NCBI GenBank assembly: GCA_016125285.1
Contig: WGMA01000004.1
Location: 1-64,000 of the forward strand
Direction of reading: 5' to 3'
Source of the DNA: Phycisphaera sp.
GTDB taxonomy: Bacteria; Planctomycetota; Phycisphaerae; Phycisphaerales; Zrk34
DNA length: 64,000 nt
The notes beneath the pieces were generated by a model, which made no database searches, had not been told where the DNA came from, and worked only from the letters and a program-made list of their open reading frames with translations. The translations under genes were made by a program, and so were the position numbers. Positions 19,834-29,622 of the stretch are shown one piece after another; position 1 is the stretch's first letter, and each line of letters opens with the position of its first letter.

Positions 19834-21219
19834 ATGAACGCCAACCGACGACAGTTTCTGCAGACGACCGCACTGGGCGCCGGTGTGCTGGCGCTCGCGC
19901 CTTCGCTCGACCCGCTCGTCGCGGCGATCGCGAGCGAGATGGGGCCCCGTCGCTTCGTCTTCATCCGCAAGTCGAGCGGCATCCGCCCGCTCGAAACCGC
20001 CCTCCTCGACTTCTCGGACCGCGACAAGGCGCTCGACGAGAAGAAGGAGCCGATCGAGGTCGACCTGGACAAGCACGAGCTGCCCAAGTGGCTTCGTGGC
20101 CTGGATGATCACAAAGCACACATGACCATCCTGCAGGGACTCTCGGCCAAGATGAGCGAGAACGTGCACTGGTCGTTCTCGTCGGTCATGGGTTGTTTCA
20201 AGTCGCAGCGCAATACCCTCAGCGCGATCAAGCGCACCACGATCGATTTTGAGTTGGCGAAGCTGTTCCCGTCGCCGTTCGGCCACGTCGAACTGTCGTT
20301 CGCGCAGGGCCGGACAGGCATCGTGGACGGCTACTCCGCGCCCGCGCCGCAGACGCGCAACTACTGCTACGCCGACCCGGAGACCGCGCGGAACGAACTG
20401 TTCAAGTCGGTGCTCAACCCGGAAGCGGTCACCTCGGACAACGACATGCTGTCGTTCCTGCAGAGCCGCGAGGGGCTGGCGCTCGTCGGCATCAAGGGCC
20501 ATGAAAAGCAGCGTCAGACGATGCACGTCGACTCCATCGACGCCATACGCGAACGCAACAGGCAACTGGTCAAGATGGCCGGCTCGCTTGCCAAGTTCGT
20601 GCCCGAGCTCGCACCGATCCACGCGGACGGCGGGCCGAACGCCAGCACGCCCGAGAAAGAGGCCGCCATGACCGACATCCTGGTCGCGGCGCTGGTGTCC
20701 GGCCTAACCAACGTGGTGACCTATACGATCGACGACCTCGGCACGCCCATCACGGGCCTGCCCGGCAACGAGACCGATCGCGTGGGCATTCACCCCCTCG
20801 GCCACGACGAAGCCTTCGGCGGCGTACCCGCGTGGAAGACCCGCGAGCAGATCCGCATCAGCCACGTCAAACAGATCAAGACGATCGTCGAACGGCTCAA
20901 GCAGGTCCCCGAGGGCAAGGGCACGATGTTCGACAACACGATGATCATGTACTTCCCGGAGAACGGCGAAACGCACCACGGCATCGGCATCGAGTCGCCG
21001 TTCGTCATCCTGGCCGGTGACAACTGCAAGCTGAACATCTCCGGGCGCTACATCCGCCTGCCGTTCCACGCCACGGAAGGACACAAGACGCTCGGCAACT
21101 GGTACACGACGCTGCTCAACGCCCACGGCAACCCGATCGAGCACTACGGCGACCTCGACGTCGAGATGGCGCGCAAGAAGCTCGATCAGACGGGCGCTAT
21201 CCAACAGTTCATGTCGTAG
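19834..21219 (+). CDS. DUF1552 protein, Tat-exported
   Basis: 461 residues. The start at ATG 19834 follows AGAGGA by a suitable distance and lies 2 bases after the previous stop. A twin-arginine motif (NRRQFLQTTALGAG) directs export. The body matches DUF1552, a distant relative of DUF1501 and the sulfatase/phosphatase superfamily: RRFVFIRKSSGIRP near residue 35, DHKAHMTILQGLSAKMSENVH, and ENGETHHGIGIESPFVILAG near 370. DUF1552 genes almost always sit beside DUF1592-type cytochrome genes in planctomycetes and verrucomicrobia, as here. Translation is probably coupled to the upstream gene. No formylglycine motif is present, and the substrate is unknown. Confidence 0.92.
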   Translation: MNANRRQFLQTTALGAGVLALAPSLDPLVAAIASEMGPRRFVFIRKSSGIRPLETALLDFSDRDKALDEKKEPIEVDLDKHELPKWLRGLDDHKAHMTILQGLSAKMSENVHWSFSSVMGCFKSQRNTLSAIKRTTIDFELAKLFPSPFGHVELSFAQGRTGIVDGYSAPAPQTRNYCYADPETARNELFKSVLNPEAVTSDNDMLSFLQSREGLALVGIKGHEKQRQTMHVDSIDAIRERNRQLVKMAGSLAKFVPELAPIHADGGPNASTPEKEAAMTDILVAALVSGLTNVVTYTIDDLGTPITGLPGNETDRVGIHPLGHDEAFGGVPAWKTREQIRISHVKQIKTIVERLKQVPEGKGTMFDNTMIMYFPENGETHHGIGIESPFVILAGDNCKLNISGRYIRLPFHATEGHKTLGNWYTTLLNAHGNPIEHYGDLDVEMARKKLDQTGAIQQFMS

Positions 21220-21290
21220 AGGGCGCGAGGGCCGTCGCGCGACGTTTGCTCCAGACCGCTGCTCAGTCGGATCGAACGGCGTGGTGTGCG

Positions 21291-24137
21291 CTACCAGGCC
21301 AGGTGGACGTCGAGGCGGTCGGCAACCGTCACATCGATCGGCCGTTCGAGCACGAGCTCAACGCGGCGGCCGCTGGTCACCCGCTCGCAAGCCAAGGGAC
21401 GCCCCGCGAGGGTAACGGTCGCGTCGGACAACCGCACCGCTTCGGCCGTGTGTAAGACGACGCGCTTCACACGCAGCGTGCCGTCGCGCATGTCGATCGT
21501 CGCCCGGAGTGACCGATCGCCACGCTGCTGAGCGTACACGCCGAACCCCGACGCAACGGTAAAGAACGAGCGGTGGTCGTCCGGCTTCCAGACAGGGTCA
21601 AACCCGATGACCCCGGCGGGTCCGTCGTAGATGTAGCCTTGGGCCGCGAGCAGCAGCGACCACGAGCTCTGCGCGCGGGCGTACCACTTGCCCGACTCGT
21701 CATCGCCGAACGGGTTGCCGCTGTAACCCCAGGCCGACTTGTGCAGGCCGGTGCGGAGGCGTCCGTCGTATCGATCGCTGACCGTCTTGACGACGGTGAA
21801 GCCCTCGCGGAGCAGGCCGGCGCGGATCATCGCGGCGGCGGCGGCGTATTCGAGTCCGCTGAGCGTGCAGTTGTTGTAGCCGAGGATCTTTTTGCCTTTG
21901 AGGCGCGGGTCGGGCCCGTGCGGCATCGTCAGGATCACCATGCCGCCATCGCCGGGATCGATCCATGGCACACGTGCGCCCTCGAATTCGCGGAAGTTCG
22001 GAAAGTAGTTGTAGCGATACACCGCCCGCAGCGCCGTCCGCACCGTGTCCGGATCGTAAAGTGATCCGAGGTCCAGTTGATCGGCCCACCACTGCCCGAG
22101 CAATTGGTCCGTCAAGCAGCCGTCGTAGTAGTTCTGCCCGCCGATGTACGCCGGATTCGTCCGCTTCTGGGGGCGCAGGCCGTTGTCCGTGTAATAGTCA
22201 CGTAGTTGGTCGGGGTCGCCTTCGATGTGCTGGGCGAAATATTCGCCGTTGAAGAGGGTCTGCTGCTGCACACGCGAACCGGAGCGCTGAATCGCGCCGT
22301 ACCGCGCTGCCGTGGCGTCATCGCCGACCGTCGTGGCCATGCGCTCGCACGCCCGCAGAGCCGCCAGATACATCGAGCCCAGCCACGACGTCGACCCGCC
22401 GACCTTGCAGTCGAGCGTCGTGTGCTGGATGCCGCTGAGCGCGCCGTCGCCGTCGGCGTCCCAGACGTCGATCACGAACTGCATCGCGCTGCGGGTGGAT
22501 GGCCAGACCTTCTTCAGCCACGCGTCGTCGCCGCTCATCAGATACTCGCGGTACGTACCGAGGATGACGCCGAGCTGACCGTCGGTCGCGGGGATCGTCA
22601 TGCCGGCCGGGTCGCACGACGCGCTGGGCTGACGAAAAGGCAGTCCGCCGTCCGGTCGCGGATGCGCGTAATCCTGTTGACGCATGATTCGGCCGAGCTC
22701 GGGGAACAGCCGGGCGTAGGTCTGCGCGTATTGCCAGACGTGCGAGCAGTTACCCGGACAGCTGCCCGCGCCGGCGTCCATGCCTTCCCACCCGCCAAAG
22801 TAGCCGTTGCCCGCCCACCAGACCGTGCGCGTGCGGATCGGGGTGACCTGCGAGCTGATCCGTTGCAGGAACCAATACGGCAGATTCGACTCGTACAGCG
22901 CACGCTGATAAGCGAGCGTGCGCGACTCGAGCTGGCTATACCGCGCCAGCACGTCGTCGGCGACGGCGCGGGCGCTGGACCACCAGTTGGCGTACTGGTT
23001 GCCGACGCCCTCCCACACACCCAGATGCTCGTTCGTCTTGCCGTCGCCGGCGTGCCTTGCGTTCGGGAAGTACCAGCTCAGCACAAACGTGACCGTGCGC
23101 TTCGCGCCGGGTTCGAGCGTCACGGACCTCGCGATCGCGCCGTTAACCGTGCCCTTGGACGTCGGTCCCGCGGTCTCGACACCGTCGAGCCGTCCATCGT
23201 CGGCGAAGTCCGCGTAGAGTCGCTGCGGCTCGTACCACGCGGCGTTGGATGTGGTGTCCGACGAATCGGTCGCCAGGGCCAGGTCGCCGTAGCCTTCGTT
23301 TGTCTTGTCGATGCTGCTGGTCATGTGCAGCGTCGTCGCGCCGTGATCGCGGACGACCCGATTGATCTGACCCGACGGCCCGCCGCTGTTCACCCCGTTG
23401 ATCGTGCGGCCAACGCCGGTGAACCCGACGGCGTTCTGCTGCGTCGCGAGCACGGCCACCTCGAGCGGCGCGTCCGTCGGATTCTCGAGCGTGATGTTGT
23501 AAATCGCGCAGGGAATCGACGAATCTTTCAGATCGTCGGGGATCAGCGGATTCCAGACACGCATCGATACTTTCGCTGCGAGGTCGTCGTCGTGGAACGT
23601 GTACCACGCCAGCGGATACGCGGCCCGGATCGTCAGATCGCCAACCGGCGCGAAGGGCCCCTCCGCGACCGTCTGCAGCACGCGCACCATCGCTTTGCCA
23701 CCCGGCCGCGCGACGCGAACCGCGAAGTAGCTGTCGGGCACGTACGACATGTACCACGGCAACACCTTCGGCTCGTCACGCGGGACACGCTCGTTGGCGC
23801 GTACAAAGTAGTTCGATCGGACGAGCGGCTTGTCCGGCGGGACACACCCGCCCCAGTAGCGTGAGAAGATCATCCAGCTGTGTCGGACGCCGCGACCGTC
23901 GATGTGGACCGCGCCTGATCCGACGCCGCCGACCGGAAAACTGATCGCCTCCAGGTGCTCTCCCGAGTAATCGACCATCTGGCCGCGATCGAACAGCTCC
24001 GCGTCAGAGTAGGGATAAGCCGCCGGTTCCGCGCCCGTCGCGGCGCCGGTGACGCACGCCACAAGCGTGGCGTGAACGACCCATCGCCAGATCCCAGCGA
24101 CAGACCACGTATAAGCATTGTTTGTCATAACGTTCAC
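21291..24137 (-). CDS. GH116-like glycoside hydrolase (beta-glucosidase/DUF608 type), secreted
   Basis: 948 residues. Start taken at GTG 24137, which forms a GTGA overlap with the stop of the upstream sulfatase, implying coupled translation; ATG 24128 is the alternative. A signal peptide follows (VVHATLVACVTGAATGA). The N-terminal half is the beta-sandwich GH116 domain (SGEHLEAISFPVGGVGSGAV) and the C-terminal half the (alpha/alpha)6 barrel. By comparison with GH116 beta-glucosidases I infer Glu451 (in GGWEGMD) as nucleophile and Asp576 (in HTTLDCKVGG) as acid/base. The Cys-rich GSCPGNCSHVW motif belongs to the bacterial subgroup. Family members cleave beta-glucosides, beta-xylosides or GlcNAc; the linkage here is unknown. 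Joint transcription with a sulfatase suggests a sulfated glycan. Confidence 0.85.
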   Translation of the reverse strand: MNVMTNNAYTWSVAGIWRWVVHATLVACVTGAATGAEPAAYPYSDAELFDRGQMVDYSGEHLEAISFPVGGVGSGAVHIDGRGVRHSWMIFSRYWGGCVPPDKPLVRSNYFVRANERVPRDEPKVLPWYMSYVPDSYFAVRVARPGGKAMVRVLQTVAEGPFAPVGDLTIRAAYPLAWYTFHDDDLAAKVSMRVWNPLIPDDLKDSSIPCAIYNITLENPTDAPLEVAVLATQQNAVGFTGVGRTINGVNSGGPSGQINRVVRDHGATTLHMTSSIDKTNEGYGDLALATDSSDTTSNAAWYEPQRLYADFADDGRLDGVETAGPTSKGTVNGAIARSVTLEPGAKRTVTFVLSWYFPNARHAGDGKTNEHLGVWEGVGNQYANWWSSARAVADDVLARYSQLESRTLAYQRALYESNLPYWFLQRISSQVTPIRTRTVWWAGNGYFGGWEGMDAGAGSCPGNCSHVWQYAQTYARLFPELGRIMRQQDYAHPRPDGGLPFRQPSASCDPAGMTIPATDGQLGVILGTYREYLMSGDDAWLKKVWPSTRSAMQFVIDVWDADGDGALSGIQHTTLDCKVGGSTSWLGSMYLAALRACERMATTVGDDATAARYGAIQRSGSRVQQQTLFNGEYFAQHIEGDPDQLRDYYTDNGLRPQKRTNPAYIGGQNYYDGCLTDQLLGQWWADQLDLGSLYDPDTVRTALRAVYRYNYFPNFREFEGARVPWIDPGDGGMVILTMPHGPDPRLKGKKILGYNNCTLSGLEYAAAAAMIRAGLLREGFTVVKTVSDRYDGRLRTGLHKSAWGYSGNPFGDDESGKWYARAQSSWSLLLAAQGYIYDGPAGVIGFDPVWKPDDHRSFFTVASGFGVYAQQRGDRSLRATIDMRDGTLRVKRVVLHTAEAVRLSDATVTLAGRPLACERVTSGRRVELVLERPIDVTVADRLDVHLAW

Positions 24138-25768
24138 GGCAGTTCGATCCCTGTGGCGTATTCAACCTCGCTGCGCCAGCGTTTGTACGAGTTGTCACTG
24201 TAAGGCAGGCGATCGCGTTGCGTTTCGACGGTCTCGGCGACCCACGCCGCGTAGTCCTGCGCCATGCGGTTGATCCGCTCGGGGTGCTTGCTGGCGACGT
24301 CGTGCTGCTCCGTCGGGTCGGTGTCCAGGTCGAACAGCATCCAGCCGTGGTTGCCGGCACGGATGGCCTTCCATTGCCCGTCGCGCACGCTCGCCGAGCC
24401 GCGCAGGAAGCCGAACCACGTCGGCGGCTCGGGGCGCGGCTCGCCTTTGAAGATCGGCACGAGGCTGCGCCCGATGAGCTTCGGCAGCGGCTTGCCCTGG
24501 AACTGAGGCGGATAGTCGACGCCCGCGAGGTCGATGCACGTCGCAAGCACGTCCATCACGTGACCGCGCTGCCCGGTGATCGATCCGGGCTTGATCACGC
24601 CCGGCCAGCACGCGACGCACGGAGACTCGAGCCCGCCCTCCCACTGGTCGCCCTTCGTGCCGCGAAACGGGAAGTTGCTGACCCCGGCCCACCCCGCTCC
24701 GATCGGGCGGTAGCTGTCGATCGGCCCGGCGTCGGCGCCCTTCGTGGTCGAGTAGTCAAACTCGCCATCGCCCGCGCCGTTGTCGGAGAAGAACAGGATC
24801 AGCGTGTTGTCGAGCTTGCCGAGGTCGTCGAGCGACCTGAGCAGGCGGCCGATGTTCTGATCCATCGAGTCGACCATCGCGGCGTACACGGCCATGCGGT
24901 TCGCCTCGAATCGCCGCTGCTCGTCGGTGAGCGCGTCCCAAGCCGGGACACCGGTGTTGCGCGGTGCACACACCGTGTCGGCGCTGAGCAGGCCGAGCTC
25001 GATCAGGCGCTTGTGCCGCTGCTGGCGGATCACGTCCCAGCCGACCTTGTACGTGTCACGGTACCTGTCGATGTCGCGCGGCCGGGCCTGAAGCGGGAAG
25101 TGCGGCGCGGTGTACGCGACGTAGAGCAGGAACGGCCTGTCCTCATCGCGATAGGTACGCAGGTAGTCGATCGCGTAGTCGGTGAACGCGTCGGTCGTGT
25201 AGTAGTCCGGATCCTTCGGAACGTACGGATGGACCGGCTTGTCGTCGATGGCCCAACGGCGGACCTTGATCTTGTAGGCGGGCTTCGGCTCGCCCGGCCG
25301 CGCCTCGCCGCCGGGATTGAAGAAATTGCAGCAGCCATCGGTCAGGCCGTAGTAGCGATCGAACCCTCGGTTGAACGGCAGTTCGCCGGCGTGCCACTTG
25401 CCCACCATCAGCGTCCGGTAGCCGCCCTGCCGCGCCAGCTCCGCGAACGTCGGCGCGGCGTAGGGCAACGCGGGGCTGTGGTTGACGCACTGGATCGGCA
25501 GCCCCGTCAGCAACGCCGCCCGCGTCGCCTCGCACTTGCCGCAGTTGTAGAACTGTTTGAACCGCAACCCCTGCTGCGCGAGCCGGTCGAGGTTCGGCGT
25601 GTGGATCTCCGCGCCGTAGCAGCCGATGTCGCTGTAGCCCAGGTCATCGGCCATGATCACCACGATGTTGGGGCGCGACGGCGGCGCGGCGACGGTCGAC
25701 ACGCGTGGCGCGGCGACCATCATCAGAGCGACGGTTGTGACCAGCAGCGTGCGTTGACGACCCACCAC
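24134..25768 (-). CDS. Secreted arylsulfatase-like formylglycine sulfatase
   Basis: 544 residues. GTG 25768 (second GTG 25765 equally possible) lies 5-8 bases after AGGAG. A signal peptide (LLVTTVALMMVAAPRVSTVA) is followed by the S1 sulfatase core: NIVVIMADDLGYSDIGCYG with the metal-binding Asp pair, nucleophile Cys79 in C-E-A-T-R (CxAxR form), MVGKWHAGELPFNRGFD with the catalytic Lys/His, and LILFFSDNGAGDGE. The motif differs from the C-A-P-C-R form of the other sulfatase in this window, so the two are from different subfamilies. The downstream GH116 gene overlaps by 4 bases (GTGA), so both are made together and probably act on the same glycan in the periplasm. Confidence 0.92.
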   Translation of the reverse strand: MVGRQRTLLVTTVALMMVAAPRVSTVAAPPSRPNIVVIMADDLGYSDIGCYGAEIHTPNLDRLAQQGLRFKQFYNCGKCEATRAALLTGLPIQCVNHSPALPYAAPTFAELARQGGYRTLMVGKWHAGELPFNRGFDRYYGLTDGCCNFFNPGGEARPGEPKPAYKIKVRRWAIDDKPVHPYVPKDPDYYTTDAFTDYAIDYLRTYRDEDRPFLLYVAYTAPHFPLQARPRDIDRYRDTYKVGWDVIRQQRHKRLIELGLLSADTVCAPRNTGVPAWDALTDEQRRFEANRMAVYAAMVDSMDQNIGRLLRSLDDLGKLDNTLILFFSDNGAGDGEFDYSTTKGADAGPIDSYRPIGAGWAGVSNFPFRGTKGDQWEGGLESPCVACWPGVIKPGSITGQRGHVMDVLATCIDLAGVDYPPQFQGKPLPKLIGRSLVPIFKGEPRPEPPTWFGFLRGSASVRDGQWKAIRAGNHGWMLFDLDTDPTEQHDVASKHPERINRMAQDYAAWVAETVETQRDRLPYSDNSYKRWRSEVEYATGIELP

Positions 25769-25859
25769 GGCGACTCCTGTGATACAAGCTGACGAGCGGC
25801 TATACGGGTAAAGGGCGTCAATCGCAGAATCTCGACACGCACCGCAAGAAAAACGCGCC

Positions 25860-25882
25860 CGACGATTTGATTATGATCGTCG
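25860..25882. promoter_or_regulatory. Inverted repeat in the sigma-factor/sulfatase divergent promoter region
   Basis: CGACGAT (25860-25866) and ATCGTCG (25876-25882) form a perfect 7-base inverted repeat around an AT-rich 9-base centre. It sits between the divergent sulfatase and ECF sigma genes, where an operator would be expected. Confidence 0.35.
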
Positions 25883-25914
25883 TGTAGTAATCGGCCGTCT
25901 GTCCGCCATTACAT

Positions 25915-25934
25915 GTTGCAACAGGTGTTGCAAC
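25915..25934 (+). promoter_or_regulatory. Two GTTGCAAC palindromes before the ECF sigma gene
   Basis: Two copies of the self-complementary octamer GTTGCAAC (25915-25922 and 25927-25934) are separated by AGGT. As DNA they could be a double operator; as RNA they can pair to an 8-bp hairpin with an AGGT loop 10-25 bases before the start codon. Confidence 0.4.
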
Positions 25935-25946
25935 GCCGCCCCCGGA

Positions 25947-26489
25947 GTGCGCGACCACGTGGACAAGTCCCGCGAGCAACAGTTCGTCCAATCGCTGACC
26001 TCCTGCCAGGGCGGGCTTTACGCGTACATCCTCGTACTGCTACCGAACCATCACGCGGCGGAGGACGTGCTCCAGGAGACGAACGTCACGCTGTGGGACA
26101 ACGCCGAGCGGTACCAGCCCGGCACCGACTTCATGGCGTGGGCGTGCCGGGTGGCGTACTTCCAGGTGCTGACCTACCGCAAGAAGCGCTCGCGGAGCCG
26201 GCTGCTGTTCAGCGACGCGATGCTCCAGGCGGTCGCCGAACACATCGACCGCCACGCCGGGGAACTCCCCGAACGCCTCAGCGCCCTTCGCCAGTGCATG
26301 AGCAGCCTGCCCGAACGCCAGCAGAAGATCCTCGAACAACGCTACATGGGCAGCGGGTCCGTCTCCGCCATCGCCGACCGCTGGGGCATGCCCGTCAAGA
26401 CGATCTACCAGAACCTCTACCGCCTGCGTCGGGCGTTGGCCGAGTGCATCCAGCGCCGCCTCAGCCCGGATACCGGAGGTGAGGCGTGA
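25947..26489 (+). CDS. ECF RNA polymerase sigma factor, Rhodopirellula/Verrucomicrobium-type
   Basis: 180 residues from GTG 25947; GTG 25959 is an alternative with GGAG at 25944-25947 upstream, and an exact start cannot be decided. Sigma region 2 spans about 15-85 (LYAYILVLLPNHHAAEDVLQ, then NVTLWDNAERYQPGTDFMAW) and region 4 about 115-170 (LPERQQKILEQRYMGSGSVS, then a helix-turn-helix with MPVKTIYQNLYRLRRALAEC). Such sigma factors are strongly expanded in planctomycetes and usually pair with a membrane anti-sigma/FecR protein. The downstream FecR-like gene overlaps by 4 bases (GTGA). It probably controls the neighbouring sulfatase and glycosidase genes, which is an inference from position. 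Confidence 0.9.
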   Translation: MRDHVDKSREQQFVQSLTSCQGGLYAYILVLLPNHHAAEDVLQETNVTLWDNAERYQPGTDFMAWACRVAYFQVLTYRKKRSRSRLLFSDAMLQAVAEHIDRHAGELPERLSALRQCMSSLPERQQKILEQRYMGSGSVSAIADRWGMPVKTIYQNLYRLRRALAECIQRRLSPDTGGEA

Positions 26490-27901
26490 GTGACATCAAG
26501 GCTCAGTTCCAACAGCTGCTCACCGACCTGATCGATCGGCACGACGACGAGGCGGCCGCGAAGCTCGAACTGTTGTTGACCGAACAGCCGCAGCTGATGG
26601 CCGAGTACATCGACTACGTGGCCGTCGACGGGCTGCTGCACCACGACATGAGCAATCGGCCGTTCGACATGATCGCGCCGGCGATTCCCCACGGGAGGTC
26701 GCGTCCATGGAAGCCGGCGCTATTGGCGGCGGCGACGATAGCGCTGGCCGTGTCGTTGTGGTGGATTTTCCGCGAGCCGCCCGTCACGCCCGGCCCCACG
26801 CCGCGCGTTTCGCAGCAGCCCGTCGCGCTGCTCGTCGGGGCGGCCGATGCGACGTGGGACAGCGGCTCGGCCGTCGACGCGATGACCCTGCCCGGCGCCG
26901 AGCTCGGACGATCGACGCTCGATCTGGCCTCCGGCATCACCGAGGTGCTGTTCAACAGCGGCGCGGTCGTCCGCTTCCAGGGTCCCGGGCGGCTCGAACT
27001 GACCGGCCCCAACTCGGCGCACCTGCACCGCGGCAGCGTGCTGGCGTACGTGCCGCCGCGCGCGCGAAACTTCTCGCTCACCGCGCCGGGCTCGCGTGTC
27101 GTCGACCTCGGCACCGAGTTCGCCATGCGGGTCACGCCCGACAAGCAGACCGTCGTGCAGGTGTTCACCGGCCGCGTGCAGCTATACGCGGCGGACCGCG
27201 TGATGGCGCTGACCGAATCGCAGGCCGCACGCGTCGAACCCGACGGCAACATGCAGTCGTCCGCGTGGGACGACGGCCTGTTTCAGGAACTCCGCGTGCA
27301 CAAGCTCACGGCGTTGATCAACGGGAGCTTCGAGACCAGCCAGACCATCGCCGACATCCCCGGGAAACCGGGTGTCTGGGGCGGCGACATGACGCGCATC
27401 GTCGAGGCCGAGCAGGGCATCGCTCCCTTCGAGGGCCGCCGCATGCTCCGCTTCGAACACACCACCGCCGAGGGAGCGAGTGACAGCTCCACGTCGGACG
27501 CGATCCAGATCATCGACATCAGCGACCTGTACCCCAGGATCGACGCGGGGCGCGTGCACATCGACGCGTCCGCGTACGTCAATCGCATCGCGGGCGATCA
27601 GGACACGGCCACGAAGTTCGGCATCTACATCCAGGCCGAGGGCGACCGACAGCCCGGGGAGAAACGCGTCGGCCTCGATCGCACCAAGTCGCTGCTCGAG
27701 TCCGACGACAACCCATCCACATGGGAACGGATCAGCACGACGATGCTGCTTCCCAAGGGCACGCGGATGGTCGTCGTGCGTGTCGCGGCGATCGAGAAGG
27801 TCAACCGCACCACGGGCGTCGAGTTCGAAGGGCATTACGCGGACGGCGTCGACGTCGAGATCAAGATCGACCCTCCGGCCGCGGGCAAGCCCGCCGACTG
27901 A
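26486..27901 (+). CDS. FecR-like transmembrane regulator (probable anti-sigma) with beta-sandwich C-terminus
   Basis: 471 residues starting at GTG 26486 inside the sigma-factor stop. The cytoplasmic N-terminus (about 75 residues, helical, with repeated Glu/Leu) would hold the sigma factor; a single membrane helix lies at about 77-95 (WKPALLAAATIALAVSLWWIF). A FecR domain follows (about 150-240; RSTLDLASGITEVLFNSGAV, then APGSRVVDLGTEFAMRVTPD). The last 190 residues look like a carbohydrate-binding beta-sandwich (NGSFETSQTIADIPGKPGVW). FecR domains sense or transmit periplasmic signals; a sugar-binding end would fit direct sensing of glycan, but this is inference. Confidence 0.85.
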   Translation: MSDIKAQFQQLLTDLIDRHDDEAAAKLELLLTEQPQLMAEYIDYVAVDGLLHHDMSNRPFDMIAPAIPHGRSRPWKPALLAAATIALAVSLWWIFREPPVTPGPTPRVSQQPVALLVGAADATWDSGSAVDAMTLPGAELGRSTLDLASGITEVLFNSGAVVRFQGPGRLELTGPNSAHLHRGSVLAYVPPRARNFSLTAPGSRVVDLGTEFAMRVTPDKQTVVQVFTGRVQLYAADRVMALTESQAARVEPDGNMQSSAWDDGLFQELRVHKLTALINGSFETSQTIADIPGKPGVWGGDMTRIVEAEQGIAPFEGRRMLRFEHTTAEGASDSSTSDAIQIIDISDLYPRIDAGRVHIDASAYVNRIAGDQDTATKFGIYIQAEGDRQPGEKRVGLDRTKSLLESDDNPSTWERISTTMLLPKGTRMVVVRVAAIEKVNRTTGVEFEGHYADGVDVEIKIDPPAAGKPAD

Positions 27902-27920
27902 AGCATTCGCGCCAACCGCG

Positions 27921-29622
27921 TCAAGGCCACAGCCGCCGGACGATCGCCTCGAGATCCGCCTGCGCCTGGTGGACCGCCTTGCCGTACTTGCCGACGTTGC
28001 CCTTGATCGAGATGCCCGCGAGGATCGCGTCGAGTTCCTGCAAGCCCTGCTTACCCGCGTCGCCCATCGCCAGCAGCTTCTCACGCACGATGCGGACCTT
28101 CTCGTAATCCTCGAAACCCTCGCGCAGACGTTCGAAGCGCACGGAGCTGCGCGGGCCTGGATACATCAGGAAGAAGTCGCCCGCGGCGGGCGCGTTCTTG
28201 GCTTCGTGGCTGGTCGTCACGAACGGATCGGACACGTCCTGCCATCGGCACAGCGCCCAGCGCAGGAAACCGTCGTACCGCTGCGACGCGGTGTACCAGC
28301 CGAGCCATGTCGCCTGGTCCGGCCCGCTCCACGTGAACGTGTTGGGCTGCCCCGGATACGCGCATACATAGAACGTCGTGAACTTACCCGCGGCGGTACG
28401 CTCGATGTTGCGCTGCGGGTTGTCCGACCGCCCGAAGATGAAGCTGAAATCGTCGGTGCGATCGATCGCCTTTTCGAGCCCGCCCTTGCTCGCCGCGACG
28501 CCGATCTTCAACTGCGGATCAACGCTGTCGACCAACGCGATCAACGCCTGCAGTTCGCCCGGGCTCGGCTCGTCGAGGTGCACGTTCGCCTTGTCGAACC
28601 ACCCCTTGCTGCGCAGGTGCTGATCGAGGTCGGTAAGGTAGTGCTTCAGCGGGTCGGTGAACGCCCCGTCGCTGAAGTTCACGTCGATCGTCACCTGCTC
28701 GCCCTTTACCTCGTCGAAGTACCGGAACTGACCCCGCGAGCCGGGAATCATGCACTTGATCTCGCGGTTCAACCCGCACGCCATCGCGAGTTCGACGTAG
28801 CGATCGAAGTTGCCGTAGTCGAACGACCACGAACCGTCTTTCCTGTGCGTGACCGGCACGAGCGTCCACGCGCGCGTCTGGAGGAACACCATCAGGCAGT
28901 TGTCGCCCATGTCGGCGGCGAAGGCGAGCACCTTCTTCAGCTCCGCCCAGTGCTCGTCGGACCACATCTCCACGTGATGCGCCGTCGCGACTCCCCACGG
29001 GTCGGGCCAGATGTCCACCACGATCGACCAGTCGGCAACGGGCGGCAGCGTCGCCGGCAGGACTTCGAGCGACAGCTCGAACGCCGCCGCGCGCCCACCT
29101 TCCGCCGTGACGTTCAGCGTGCCCTTGTACACGCCAGGCGCTGCGTCCCGCGGGACGTTGATGCTCAGCCAGATCGGCCGCGTCGTCTCCGCAGGAACGT
29201 CGATGGGCGTGCTCGGCTCGAGGATGTCGCCGACCAGCGGCCCGGTTTTGCCGCCGAGCACGTACCGCACCCAGCTGGGAACGAGCCGCTCGGCGGCGAT
29301 CGTCTGCCCGGCGTCGGTCTTGAGGTCGGTCACCGACAGCTTCGCGTTGGTCAGACCCTGGCCGGTCCAGATGACGAACTGTCCGCTGACACGCCGTGGC
29401 CGACCACGCCGTGTCGCCCGGCTTGAGGCGCGGCATCGCGTCGCGGGGGTAATGCACATCGATCAACCCCGTCGCCGCGCGGATGTCGATCTCCGCCGCG
29501 GACTTCGACCAGGGCTTCTTCGATTCATCCGATGGCTCTTTCAGCGGATCGCCAAGGACGGCAGCGCTCGAACCGAGCAACACCAGCACGTAAACAACAC
29601 AACAATTCAATCGAAAATTCAT
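27921..29622 (-). CDS. DUF4091 glycosidase-like secreted protein, interrupted by a frameshift
   Basis: The 5' part begins at ATG 29622 with GAGAGG upstream and encodes a signal peptide (VVYVLVLLGSSAAVLG) and the first 75 or so residues, ending in LKPGDTAWSAT. The rest lies in another frame, open from about 29,459 to the stop at 27921 (RVSGQFVIWTGQGLTNAKLS onward). The two parts join naturally if one base near 29,390-29,400 is skipped, giving about 567 residues. The large part matches proteins with a C-terminal DUF4091 domain (VLPATLPPVADWSIVVDIWP, IKCMIPGSRGQFRY, VHLDEPSPGELQALIALVDS, FVCAYPG-like repeats, FFLMYPGPRSSVRFERLREG). Such proteins are thought to be glycoside hydrolases. The shift may be a true mutation or a sequencing or assembly error. 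Confidence 0.8.

Noticed and set aside
21220-21290. Terminator between the DUF1552 and GH116 genes
   Set aside because: Only a short GTCGCGCGAC palindrome without a T run; too weak to call.
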